Shown in pieces: positions 1 through 5,389 of a stretch of DNA of 9,807 nucleotides (the first letter of the stretch is position 1; each line of letters starts with the position of its first letter). This DNA comes from an uncultured Collinsella sp. (GTDB lineage Bacteria > Actinomycetota > Coriobacteriia > Coriobacteriales > Coriobacteriaceae), in the NCBI GenBank assembly GCA_900552345.1, contig URZN01000020.1, positions 1-9,807 of the forward strand, in the 5' to 3' direction. Both the position numbers and the translations under genes were made by a program. The notes under the pieces are model-generated. The model searched no databases and was not told the origin of the DNA. It was given only the letters and a program-made list of their open reading frames with translations.

Positions 1-45
1 GTCGAGAACATGGCCGCCGAAGCCGTAAGGCTACTCAACGAGTAA
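1..45 (+). CDS. 3' end of an unidentified upstream gene
   Basis: An open frame enters from the left edge and stops at TAA (43-45), giving the C-terminal residues VENMAAEAVRLLNE. A strong terminator begins four bases after the stop, which supports this being a genuine gene end. Fourteen residues are too few to name a family. The short amphipathic helix ending is compatible with many cytoplasmic proteins, so no function is assigned. Confidence 0.55.
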   Translation, partial: VENMAAEAVRLLNE

Positions 46-48
46 GAA

Positions 49-89
49 AACCTCCGCAAGGAAAGCACCCCTGCGGAGGTTTTTATTTT
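49..89 (+). terminator. Rho-independent terminator of the upstream gene
   Basis: A perfect 10-bp stem pairs AACCTCCGCA (49-58) with TGCGGAGGTT (72-81) around a 13-nt loop. A T-rich tail (TTTATTTT, 82-89) follows at once. It lies directly after the stop codon at 43-45 and separates the upstream gene from the repeat array. Confidence 0.92.
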
Positions 90-102
90 CGCGGCGCGAT
101 TA

Positions 103-159
103 TCTCAATCTGTAACATCTAGAGGACAAATCCTCGCCCAATTGTTACAGATTGAGACA
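103..159. repeat. Array unit 1 inverted repeat
   Basis: Arms 103-117 and 143-157 are perfect complements over 15 bp with a 25-nt loop. The loop contains its own small inverted repeat, GAGGA (122-126) against TCCTC (131-135), so the whole unit could fold as a two-stage hairpin. Confidence 0.9.
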
Positions 160-181
160 AACCGTCTTTGCCCCTGTTGTT

Positions 182-240
182 TGTCTCAATCTGTAACAGA
201 TAGAGACCTTTTGGCCGTCTAACTGTTACAGATTGAGACA
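182..240. repeat. Array unit 2 inverted repeat
   Basis: This is the longest and cleanest copy. Arms 182-199 and 223-240 are perfect complements over 18 bp with a 23-nt loop. The loop holds a minor inner pairing, AGAC (204-207) with GTCT (217-220). Confidence 0.9.
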
Positions 241-360
241 TTCGAATTCCCCTAAGAATAAAATCTCGATCTGTAACAGTAAGAACCCATTTCCTCGTCT
301 ACCTGTTATAAATTGAGACATTCGAATTCCCCTGAAGAGAAAATCTCAATCTGTAACAGT
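224..360 (+). repeat. 57-bp direct duplication inside the array
   Basis: Positions 224-280 and 304-360 align without gaps at 50 of 57 positions by eye. The match includes the inter-arm segment beginning TTCGAATTCCCCT. This shows that the array grew by tandem duplication of an 80-bp unit rather than by independent insertions. Confidence 0.85.
264..320. repeat. Array unit 3, diverged inverted repeat
   Basis: Arms 264-279 and 303-318 match at 13 of 16 positions. In plus-strand RNA two of the three differences would be G-U wobble pairs and one a C-A mismatch, so a hairpin is still plausible. The unit is closely related in sequence to units 2 and 4 at 80-bp offsets. Confidence 0.85.
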
Positions 361-400
361 TACTCGGCAAAAATGGCTGCAGATGTTACAGATTGAGACA
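344..400. repeat. Array unit 4 inverted repeat
   Basis: Arms 344-358 and 384-398 are perfect complements over 15 bp with a 25-nt loop. This is the last copy. The regular 40-bp pattern stops here and unrelated sequence follows. Confidence 0.9.
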
Positions 401-432
401 AAACAGTAAGGCATGCCGCCACATCGGCCAGA

Positions 433-466
433 ACCACCACAAAGGTGCCTGTCCCTTTATGGTAGG
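433..466. repeat. Imperfect hairpin, probable decayed dispersed repeat
   Basis: An imperfect inverted repeat pairs 433-445 (ACCACCACAAAGG) with 454-466 (CCTTTATGGTAGG) at about 10 of 13 positions around the core TGCCTGTC. From memory, palindromic elements with the core GGTGCCTGTCCC recur in Coriobacteriia and some other gut-bacterial genomes, and this looks like a degraded copy. That family link is recollection and was not checked by search. The rest of 401-509 shows nothing I can identify. Confidence 0.4.
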
Positions 467-509
467 TAGAATAACCCATAAGGCAAGTATGTTTCTGAGT
501 TATTTCGTG

Positions 510-539
510 TTGACCCATTTGAGCGGGATAGGGTATAAC
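510..539 (+). promoter_or_regulatory. Sigma70-type promoter of the glu operon
   Basis: A -35 box TTGACC (510-515) is followed after 18 bp by a -10 box TATAAC (534-539). Each matches the consensus at five of six positions. Transcription would begin near 546 and leave a leader of about 37 nt before the gluB start. No convincing operator is visible in the leader. The repeat array ends about 110 bp upstream. Confidence 0.75.
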
Positions 540-582
540 TCTACTCAACCGCTAGGGATTTTATTGAGAAAGGTGTTCTACC

Positions 583-1578
583 ATGAGCAAGAACCTCTCC
601 CAGCAGGTCGTTCTCGACCGCCGCGGCTTCGTTGCCGCCACCTTCGCAACCGTCGCCGGCCTTGGTCTTGCCGGCTGCTCTGACACCAGCGCCGAGGCCG
701 ACAAGGGTTCCGCCGCCGGCTCCCCCAAGGGCTCCGAGGATACCGAGGTTTCCGCCACGCTCGATGCCAAGGCATTCGACAAGCTCGTCAACGACGGCCC
801 CAAGGCCGATGACGACGCCATCGCCGCCAGCACCTGGGCGACGGCCGTCAAGGACGCCGGCGTCTTTAAGATCGGTGGCGTTCAGACCTCCACGCTCTTC
901 TCCCTCCTCAACGAGAAAGACGGTCAGACCCGCGGCTTCGATGCCGGTATCGCACAACTCCTGTCCAACTACATTCTGGGCGAGAACAAGGTCGAGATTA
1001 CCCAGGTGACCTCGGACACGCGCGAGTCTGTCCTGCAGAACGGCCAGGTCGACGCTGTCTTTGCCACCTACACCATCACTGACGAACGCAAGAAGCTCGT
1101 CTCCTTCGCCGGCCCCTACTACTACACCCAGCAGGCCATCCTGGTGCTCGCCGATAACGACGACATCAAGAGCGTCGACGACCTGGCCGACAAGAACGTC
1201 GCCGTCCAGTCCGGCTCCAACGGCCCTGCCATCCTGGAGGAGTTCGCCCCCAAGGCCAGCCAGCAGGAGTTCAAGACCGACGAGGAGGCCCGCCAGGCAC
1301 TCCAGCAGGGTCGTGTTGACGCCTACGTCATCGACAACAACATGCAGCAGAGCGCCCTAGTCCGCGAGCCCGGCAAGTACAAGATTGCCGGCAAGCCCTT
1401 CGGCAGCAAGGAGCCCTATGGCATCGGTCTGCCGCTCGATTCCGACGGCGTCGCCTTTGTCAACGACTTCCTTAAGAAGATCGAGGATGATGGCACCTGG
1501 ACCGAGCTGTGGCAGATCTGCATCGGCGACCGTACGGGCGACACCAATGTTCCCGAGCTGCCCGAGATCGGCGCCTAG
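583..1578 (+). CDS. gluB: Amino-acid ABC transporter substrate-binding lipoprotein (GluB-like)
   Basis: This is a periplasmic-type binding protein of the SBP_bac_3 family, 331 residues long. It captures the substrate at the outer face of the membrane and passes it to the GluCD permease. The N-terminus has a twin arginine (DRRGF, residues 12-16), a hydrophobic stretch and a lipobox LAGC ending at Cys32, so the mature protein should be a lipid-anchored lipoprotein, possibly exported by Tat. Residues 33-75 are a low-complexity, Ala/Asp/Lys-rich linker. The conserved core TRESVLQNGQVDAVFATYTIT (147-166) and FAGPYYYTQQ (175-184) resemble GluB of corynebacteria, which makes glutamate the favoured substrate; glutamine, aspartate or another polar amino acid cannot be excluded. 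The start ATG has an SD-like GAAAGGTG (568-575) about 7 nt upstream. It is the first gene of gluBCDA, and a hairpin downstream of it probably raises its expression relative to the permeases. Confidence 0.9.
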   Translation: MSKNLSQQVVLDRRGFVAATFATVAGLGLAGCSDTSAEADKGSAAGSPKGSEDTEVSATLDAKAFDKLVNDGPKADDDAIAASTWATAVKDAGVFKIGGVQTSTLFSLLNEKDGQTRGFDAGIAQLLSNYILGENKVEITQVTSDTRESVLQNGQVDAVFATYTITDERKKLVSFAGPYYYTQQAILVLADNDDIKSVDDLADKNVAVQSGSNGPAILEEFAPKASQQEFKTDEEARQALQQGRVDAYVIDNNMQQSALVREPGKYKIAGKPFGSKEPYGIGLPLDSDGVAFVNDFLKKIEDDGTWTELWQICIGDRTGDTNVPELPEIGA

Positions 1579-1666
1579 GCAGCGAGCCTGGTAACGGCCG
1601 CAACGAAACCATATGGAAACGCATGATGCGCTTTATTGCGGTAAACTGTTTCCTCACTGAGTTGTC

Positions 1667-1699
1667 GGGGCTTCCGTACACACGGGAGCCCCTTTCCTT
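1667..1699 (+). terminator. Intra-operon hairpin (attenuator or mRNA stabiliser)
   Basis: A 10-bp stem pairs GGGGCTTCCG (1667-1676) with CGGGAGCCCC (1683-1692), with one G-U pair and a 6-nt loop. A short, interrupted T-run (TTTCCTT) follows. It lies between gluB and gluC just before the gluC ribosome-binding site (AGGAGGT, 1706-1712). Partial termination, or 3' protection of a gluB transcript, is common in binding-protein operons and would give excess GluB. The weak T-run makes partial rather than full termination more likely. Confidence 0.6.
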
Positions 1700-1716
1700 A
1701 TCGGCAGGAGGTCCGC

Positions 1717-2376
1717 ATGAGTCTCTCCGAACTCTGGTCGCTCTATGGCCAGAACTATATCGACGCGCTGCTAGCGACCTGGGGCATGACGCTTGAGTCG
1801 TTTGCCATCGCCATGGTGCTGGCCGTCGCCGTCACCGTGATGCGCGTGTCGCCGCTCAAGCCGCTGCGCGTCTTTGGCGACCTGTATGTTCAGATCTTCC
1901 GTAACATCCCCGGCATCGCGCTGCTCATCATCGTCGTCTATGCGCTGCCGCCGCTCAAGGTCGTCCTGCCCTACCGCACCTGCGTTATCGTCGCTACGGT
2001 CCTTTTGGGCTCGGCCTTTGGTTCCGAAAACTTTATGAGCGGCATCAACACCGTTGGCGTCGGTCAGGTCGAAGCCGCCCGCTCGCTGGGCATGAGCTTT
2101 AACCGTATCCTCGCCAAGATCGTGATTCCGCAGGCGCTGCGCTCGAGCGTGCTGCCCATGACCAACCTCTTTATCGCCGTCATGCTTACCACCGCGCTCG
2201 GCAGTCAGGTACCGCTTAAGCCGCAGGAGCTCACCGGCGTGGTGAGCTATATCAATACCCGCTCGCTCGGCGGCGTCGCCGCGTTCTTTATCTCGGCGCT
2301 CGGCTACCTGGGCACGGCCTTTGTGGTGAGCCACATTGGCAACTACATCGATAAGAAGGTGAGGATCCTCCGATGA
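1717..2376 (+). CDS. gluC: Amino-acid ABC transporter permease (GluC-like)
   Basis: This 219-residue HisM/GlnP-type integral membrane protein is one half of the glutamate-type importer channel. About five hydrophobic segments are visible (roughly 21-42, 66-84, 88-103, 150-165 and 187-205). The motif FRNIPGIALL (61-70) matches the family's FRGxP element. The EAA loop GQVEAARSLGMS to IVIPQA (116-140) is the cytoplasmic coupling site for the ATPase. A strong SD (AGGAGGT, 1706-1712) precedes the ATG. The stop codon overlaps the next start in the arrangement ATGA (2373-2376), so translation is probably coupled to gluD. A 10-bp palindrome GAGGATCCTC (2361-2370) sits in the SD region of gluD. Substrate assignment follows the operon. 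Confidence 0.92.
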   Translation: MSLSELWSLYGQNYIDALLATWGMTLESFAIAMVLAVAVTVMRVSPLKPLRVFGDLYVQIFRNIPGIALLIIVVYALPPLKVVLPYRTCVIVATVLLGSAFGSENFMSGINTVGVGQVEAARSLGMSFNRILAKIVIPQALRSSVLPMTNLFIAVMLTTALGSQVPLKPQELTGVVSYINTRSLGGVAAFFISALGYLGTAFVVSHIGNYIDKKVRILR

Positions 2377-3206
2377 GCAAGCACTCCACCTCTGCGCTCA
2401 CCATGCGCGATGCGCTCTACGAGGCTCCCGGCCCCAAGATGCGCGCCAAGATTCGCATCGGCACCGCCATCTCGCTTGTTGCCGTGGCCGCACTCGTCGT
2501 CCTGGTACTGCAGCGCTTTTATGTGACCGGCCAGCTTTCGGTCCACTATTGGTATTTCTTTACGCACCTCACCACCTGGAAGTTCCTGCTTGCCGGCTTT
2601 GAGGGCACCGTTAAAGTCGCACTCACCGCTGGCGCCATCGCACTGGTGCTGGGCCTAGGCCTTATGCTCGGCCGCACCAGCGACATTAAGCCGCTGCAGC
2701 TGGTCTGCCGCGTGCTCACCGATTTCTTCCGCGGCGTGCCGAGTCTGCTGTTCATCTACTTCTTCTTTTTGGTGCTGCCCCAGTACAAGATCGCGCTGCC
2801 GTCGTTTTGGATGCTCACGCTTCCTGTCGCACTCGCTGCAGCCGGCGTACTTGCCGAGATCTTCCGTGCCGGCGTCAACGCCGTGCCGCGCGGCCAGGTC
2901 GAAGCCGCCCAGGCGCTCGGTCTCTCCAAGGCTAAAATCACCTTTAAAATCGTGTTGCCTCAGGCTATTCGGTTTATTATTCCGTCGTTAATCTCACAAC
3001 TTGTAGTCGTGGTCAAGGACACCACCGTCGCCTATGTGGTGAGCTACCCCGACCTCATGCAAAATGCCCGCGTGCTCATTACCAACTACGACGCCCTCGT
3101 GTCGGTCTACCTGGTAATCGCGGTCATCTATATCCTCATCAACGTCGCGATTAACAAGGCCGCCGTCTACGTTTCGCACAAGACCGGCGCGACCATCATC
3201 CGCTAA
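2373..3206 (+). CDS. gluD: Amino-acid ABC transporter permease (GluD-like)
   Basis: This is the second permease subunit, 277 residues. Its N-terminal cytoplasmic segment contains ALYEAPGPKMRAK (14-26), a sequence I associate with actinobacterial GluD proteins and the best clue that this is a glutamate-type system. Hydrophobic segments are visible near 29-47, 82-100, 122-136, 146-165, 202-224 and 243-262. The FRGVPSLLF element is at 119-127, and the EAA loop RGQVEAAQALGLS to IVLPQA is at 173-198. The gene starts inside the last codons of gluC with a 4-bp overlap, and an AAGGTGAGG (2356-2364) upstream can serve as its SD. It should pair with GluC as a heterodimer driven by GluA. Confidence 0.92.
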   Translation: MSKHSTSALTMRDALYEAPGPKMRAKIRIGTAISLVAVAALVVLVLQRFYVTGQLSVHYWYFFTHLTTWKFLLAGFEGTVKVALTAGAIALVLGLGLMLGRTSDIKPLQLVCRVLTDFFRGVPSLLFIYFFFLVLPQYKIALPSFWMLTLPVALAAAGVLAEIFRAGVNAVPRGQVEAAQALGLSKAKITFKIVLPQAIRFIIPSLISQLVVVVKDTTVAYVVSYPDLMQNARVLITNYDALVSVYLVIAVIYILINVAINKAAVYVSHKTGATIIR

Positions 3207-3242
3207 CGCTTTACCATTTCGAGTCATAAGGAGCCGAGCACC

Positions 3243-4007
3243 ATGGCACAGAGCACCTCTTCCACCGGCAATCAGCCGCTGATCGAGCTCAAACACGTCG
3301 ATAAGCACTATGGCGACCTGCACGTCCTCAACGACATCAATCTCTCGGTCGACCGCGGCGAGGTCGTCGTTGTAATTGGCCCCTCGGGCTCGGGCAAGTC
3401 GACCATGTGCCGCACCATCAACCGCCTGGAAACCATCGACTCGGGCGAGATCCTCATCGAGGGTGAGCCCCTGCCGCAGGAAGGCAAGGATCTTGCCCGC
3501 ATGCGCGCCGAACTGGGCATGGTGTTTCAGCAGTTCAACCTGTTCGCACATATGACCGTACTGCAGAACGTCATGCTGGGACCGGTCGACGTGCTGGGCG
3601 TCTCCAAGGACGAGGCCCGTGAGCGCGCCATGGACCTGCTGGGCCGCGTGGGCGTGGCCGAGCAGGCCGATAAGGTGCCCGCACAGCTCTCGGGCGGCCA
3701 GCAGCAACGCGTAGCCATTGCCCGCTCGCTTGCCATGCAGCCCAAGGCCATGCTTTTTGACGAGCCCACGAGCGCTCTTGACCCCGAGATGATCAACGAG
3801 GTGCTCGAGGTCATGGTCCGTCTGGCACAGCAGGGCATGACGATGATCGTCATCACGCACGAGATGAACTTTGCCCGCCGCGTAGCCGACCGCGTCGTCT
3901 TTATGGCCGACGGCCAGATCGTGGAAACCGGCACGCCCGACGAGTTCTTCGACCATCCCCAGACCAAGCGCGCCCAGGACTTCCTCAACTCCATCAAGGG
4001 CCACTAA
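3243..4007 (+). CDS. gluA: Amino-acid ABC transporter ATP-binding protein (GluA-like)
   Basis: This 254-residue ATPase of the GlnQ/HisP/GluA class energises import through GluCD. All nucleotide-binding motifs are intact: Walker A GPSGSGKST (46-54), Q-loop VFQQFNLF (94-101), signature LSGGQQQRVAIARSLA (149-164), Walker B MLFDEPTSALD (170-180), and the H-loop His in ITHEM (206). The C-terminal segment FFDHPQTKRAQDFL (235-248) is typical of polar amino-acid ATPases. The gene follows gluD by 36 bp with an SD AAGGAG (3228-3233) about 9 nt before the ATG. The order B-C-D-A differs from the A-B-C-D order I know from Corynebacterium. Confidence 0.95.
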   Translation: MAQSTSSTGNQPLIELKHVDKHYGDLHVLNDINLSVDRGEVVVVIGPSGSGKSTMCRTINRLETIDSGEILIEGEPLPQEGKDLARMRAELGMVFQQFNLFAHMTVLQNVMLGPVDVLGVSKDEARERAMDLLGRVGVAEQADKVPAQLSGGQQQRVAIARSLAMQPKAMLFDEPTSALDPEMINEVLEVMVRLAQQGMTMIVITHEMNFARRVADRVVFMADGQIVETGTPDEFFDHPQTKRAQDFLNSIKGH

Positions 4008-4018
4008 CCAGCCACCCC

Positions 4019-4050
4019 GTGGGACAAATTCATCGGAAGTGTTGTCCCAC
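4019..4050. repeat. 9-bp inverted repeat between gluA and the C26 peptidase
   Basis: GTGGGACAA (4019-4027) and TTGTCCCAC (4042-4050) form a perfect 9-bp stem with a 14-nt loop. No T-run follows, so it is not a standard terminator. It could be a processing hairpin, an operator, or a small dispersed repeat. It lies between the gluA stop and the chosen start of the next gene. Confidence 0.6.
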
Positions 4051-4093
4051 ATCTCCCATGCGCCCTGTCACCTTCAGATCGAAAGCAACACCT

Positions 4094-4903
4094 ATGATCG
4101 GAACTCGTACTTCATCGTCATACACCCCGCACGTCGACGTTGCCCCCGCCGACCGTCCGCTCATCCTCGTCGCGCCGCGTTGGGAAGAGGCAAAACCGTT
4201 TTTGAGCGAGACGCTCTCCCCCAACGAGGAAATCGCAAGTGTCTTTGTCGATGCCATCCTTGCCGCCGGTGGCCTGCCGCTGCAGATGTCTATTACCGAA
4301 GACGTCGATGTTATCCGTCATTACGTGGAAATCGCTGACGGTATCGCTATTCCCGGCGGCCCGGACGTCAACCCCAAACGCTGGGGCGACGAGCGTCCTT
4401 ACGACCCCACGCTGTGCTGCGAGATTCGCGACCGTTTTGAGTTTAAGCTGGTTAACGAGGTGCTTCGCGCCAAGAAGCCGCTCTTTACCACCTGCCGAGG
4501 CACACAGCTGCTCAATGTCGCCACCGGCGGCACCCTGTGCATGGACGTGCCGAGCCTGGGTGCGCGCGAGGGCCGCACGCAGTGGCGCCATACCCACGTG
4601 CTCAACGATCCCGTGCACCCCGTCGAGGTCGTGCCGGGCTCGCTGCTGGAGCGCGCGGTTGGCGGGCACAGGCTGATCCAGACCAACTCGGCACATCACT
4701 GCTGCGTCGACCGTCTGGGTAAAAGCACGCGCTTGGTCGCCAAGGCAACCGACGGCGTTCCCGAGTGCATCGAGGTCGAAGGCCAGCCATTCTGCCTGGG
4801 CGTGCAATGGCATCCTGAGTACACGTGGAAGACGCTCGAGACCGACTTTAACCTGTGGAAGTCGTTTGTCGAGGCGGCGGCAAAGGTCAAGCAGGCCCGT
4901 TAG
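4094..4903 (+). CDS. Family C26 peptidase / gamma-glutamyl hydrolase-like (PuuD-type)
   Basis: This is a class-I glutamine-amidotransferase-fold hydrolase, 269 residues from the chosen start. The nucleophile elbow is TTCRGTQLLN with Cys134. The partner His240 and Glu242 lie in GVQWHPEY (236-243), completing the Cys-His-Glu triad. PGGPDVNP (87-94) is the conserved family loop. PuuD-like members hydrolyse gamma-glutamyl bonds, for example in gamma-glutamyl-GABA, and release glutamate in the cytoplasm. The frame is open back to 4019, but I chose ATG 4094 because homology begins near RPLILVAPRW (21-30) and a weak SD-like CGAAAG lies upstream. ATG 4058 has no visible SD, and the 4019 start falls inside a hairpin. 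The gene is 86 bp behind gluA on the same strand, so co-transcription is plausible and would link glutamate uptake with gamma-glutamyl compound breakdown. The exact substrate is unknown. Confidence 0.87.
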   Translation: MIGTRTSSSYTPHVDVAPADRPLILVAPRWEEAKPFLSETLSPNEEIASVFVDAILAAGGLPLQMSITEDVDVIRHYVEIADGIAIPGGPDVNPKRWGDERPYDPTLCCEIRDRFEFKLVNEVLRAKKPLFTTCRGTQLLNVATGGTLCMDVPSLGAREGRTQWRHTHVLNDPVHPVEVVPGSLLERAVGGHRLIQTNSAHHCCVDRLGKSTRLVAKATDGVPECIEVEGQPFCLGVQWHPEYTWKTLETDFNLWKSFVEAAAKVKQAR

Positions 4904-4922
4904 TTCACGGACAGCACAACAC

Positions 4923-4968
4923 AAAAGGGGCGCCCCGCCGGCCACATGGTCCGACAGGGCGCCCTTTT
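4923..4968. terminator. Bidirectional terminator between convergent genes
   Basis: GGGCGCCC (4928-4935) pairs with GGGCGCCC (4957-4964), a self-complementary 8-mer. It is flanked by AAAA (4923-4926) on the left and TTTT (4965-4968) on the right, so a T-run follows the stem on both strands. It lies between the plus-strand peptidase stop (4903) and the minus-strand HPt stop (5010) and can serve both. Confidence 0.88.
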
Positions 4969-5009
4969 ACCTATATGTGGCCGGCACGCAGCCCAAGGCC
5001 CGCAAGCTC

Positions 5010-5366
5010 TTATTCGGCCGCCTCGCGCAGGGCCGACATCGTTGCCGCATATTGCTGCTGCAACGCATGCATTCCCTCGCGAGCGCCGTCAACGGCATCG
5101 GCGCCGCGCAGCGCCTCGGTCACCACGACCGCCGGCTCGTACAGATTATCGAATCCCAGGTTCTGGCTCACGCCCTTGAGCGTGTGCGCTGCCATAAACG
5201 CACCTTCGGCGTCTCCTGCCGCCATGGCGGCCTCCAGCTTGTCCATGCTCTCGTCATCCAAAAACTTGAGGGCAAAGCGGCTAAGCATTTCCTCGCCCAT
5301 CAGCCGAGCGCACGCGTCATCATAATTGGCGCCAATCTTCTCATACGCCTCACGCATGGAAATCAT
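5010..5366 (-). CDS. HPt domain phosphotransfer protein
   Basis: This 118-residue protein is essentially a single histidine phosphotransfer domain. The motif AAHTLKGVSQNLGF (59-72) contains the phosphorylatable His61 and the conserved K64 and G65. The rest is a predicted helical bundle without kinase domains. Such proteins shuttle phosphoryl groups between receiver domains. A strong SD AAAGGAG sits 9 nt upstream of the ATG at 5366. The gene lies 23 bp downstream of the GGDEF/REC/HD-GYP gene on the same strand, so they very likely share a transcript, and that protein's receiver (Asp323) is the obvious candidate partner. No histidine kinase is visible in the window. Confidence 0.9.
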   Translation of the reverse strand: MISMREAYEKIGANYDDACARLMGEEMLSRFALKFLDDESMDKLEAAMAAGDAEGAFMAAHTLKGVSQNLGFDNLYEPAVVVTEALRGADAVDGAREGMHALQQQYAATMSALREAAE

Positions 5367-5389
5367 GGATTAAAACTCCTTTGGTCAAA

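Larger units (their letters stand above)
101..400. repeat. Alternating inverted-repeat array, four 80-bp units
   Basis: Eight copies of a 15-18 bp arm occur in strictly alternating orientation. Forward arms (TCTCAATCTGTAACA-like) begin at 103, 184, 264 and 344. Reverse arms (TGTTACAGATTGAGA-like) begin at 143, 224, 304 and 384. Successive arm starts are 40 or 41 bp apart, so the overall period is 80-81 bp. Gaps between arms are about 22-25 bp and differ between units, though units 2 and 3 are clearly related and short segments such as CCTCG recur in phase in units 1 and 3. Each arm contains a CTGTWACAG-like near-palindrome. The array is AT-richer than the flanking genes and contains no convincing reading frame. 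Unlike a CRISPR array, the repeats alternate in orientation and two of the gaps are near-duplicates. It could be a BIME-like mosaic repeat, a protein-binding array or a string of RNA hairpins. The sequence alone does not decide. Confidence 0.9.

Noticed and set aside
304..320. A -10-like TATAAA inside array unit 3
   Set aside because: No -35 box lies at a suitable distance, and the change is explained by divergence of the repeat arm.
101..400. Interpretation of the repeat array as a CRISPR array
   Set aside because: Repeats alternate in orientation, are only 15-18 bp, and two of the gaps are near-duplicates. No cas genes are present in the window.
360..683. Short open frames on both strands across the array and the glu leader (360-548 minus, 393-683 plus)
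   Set aside because: They run through repeats and the promoter, lack ribosome-binding sites and resemble no family.
2994..4052. 352-codon minus-strand open frame opposite gluD/gluA
   Set aside because: It is antisense to two well-conserved genes, is a by-product of GC-rich codon bias, and has a composition (Asp/His/Val-rich) unlike real proteins.
4019..4093. Upstream starts for the C26 peptidase at 4019 and 4058
   Set aside because: The first lies inside an inverted repeat and neither has a visible SD. The added residues are basic and Pro/Ser-rich with no family match.
4118..4945. 275-codon minus-strand open frame opposite the C26 peptidase
   Set aside because: It lies antisense to a gene with intact catalytic residues, and its end runs through the bidirectional terminator.
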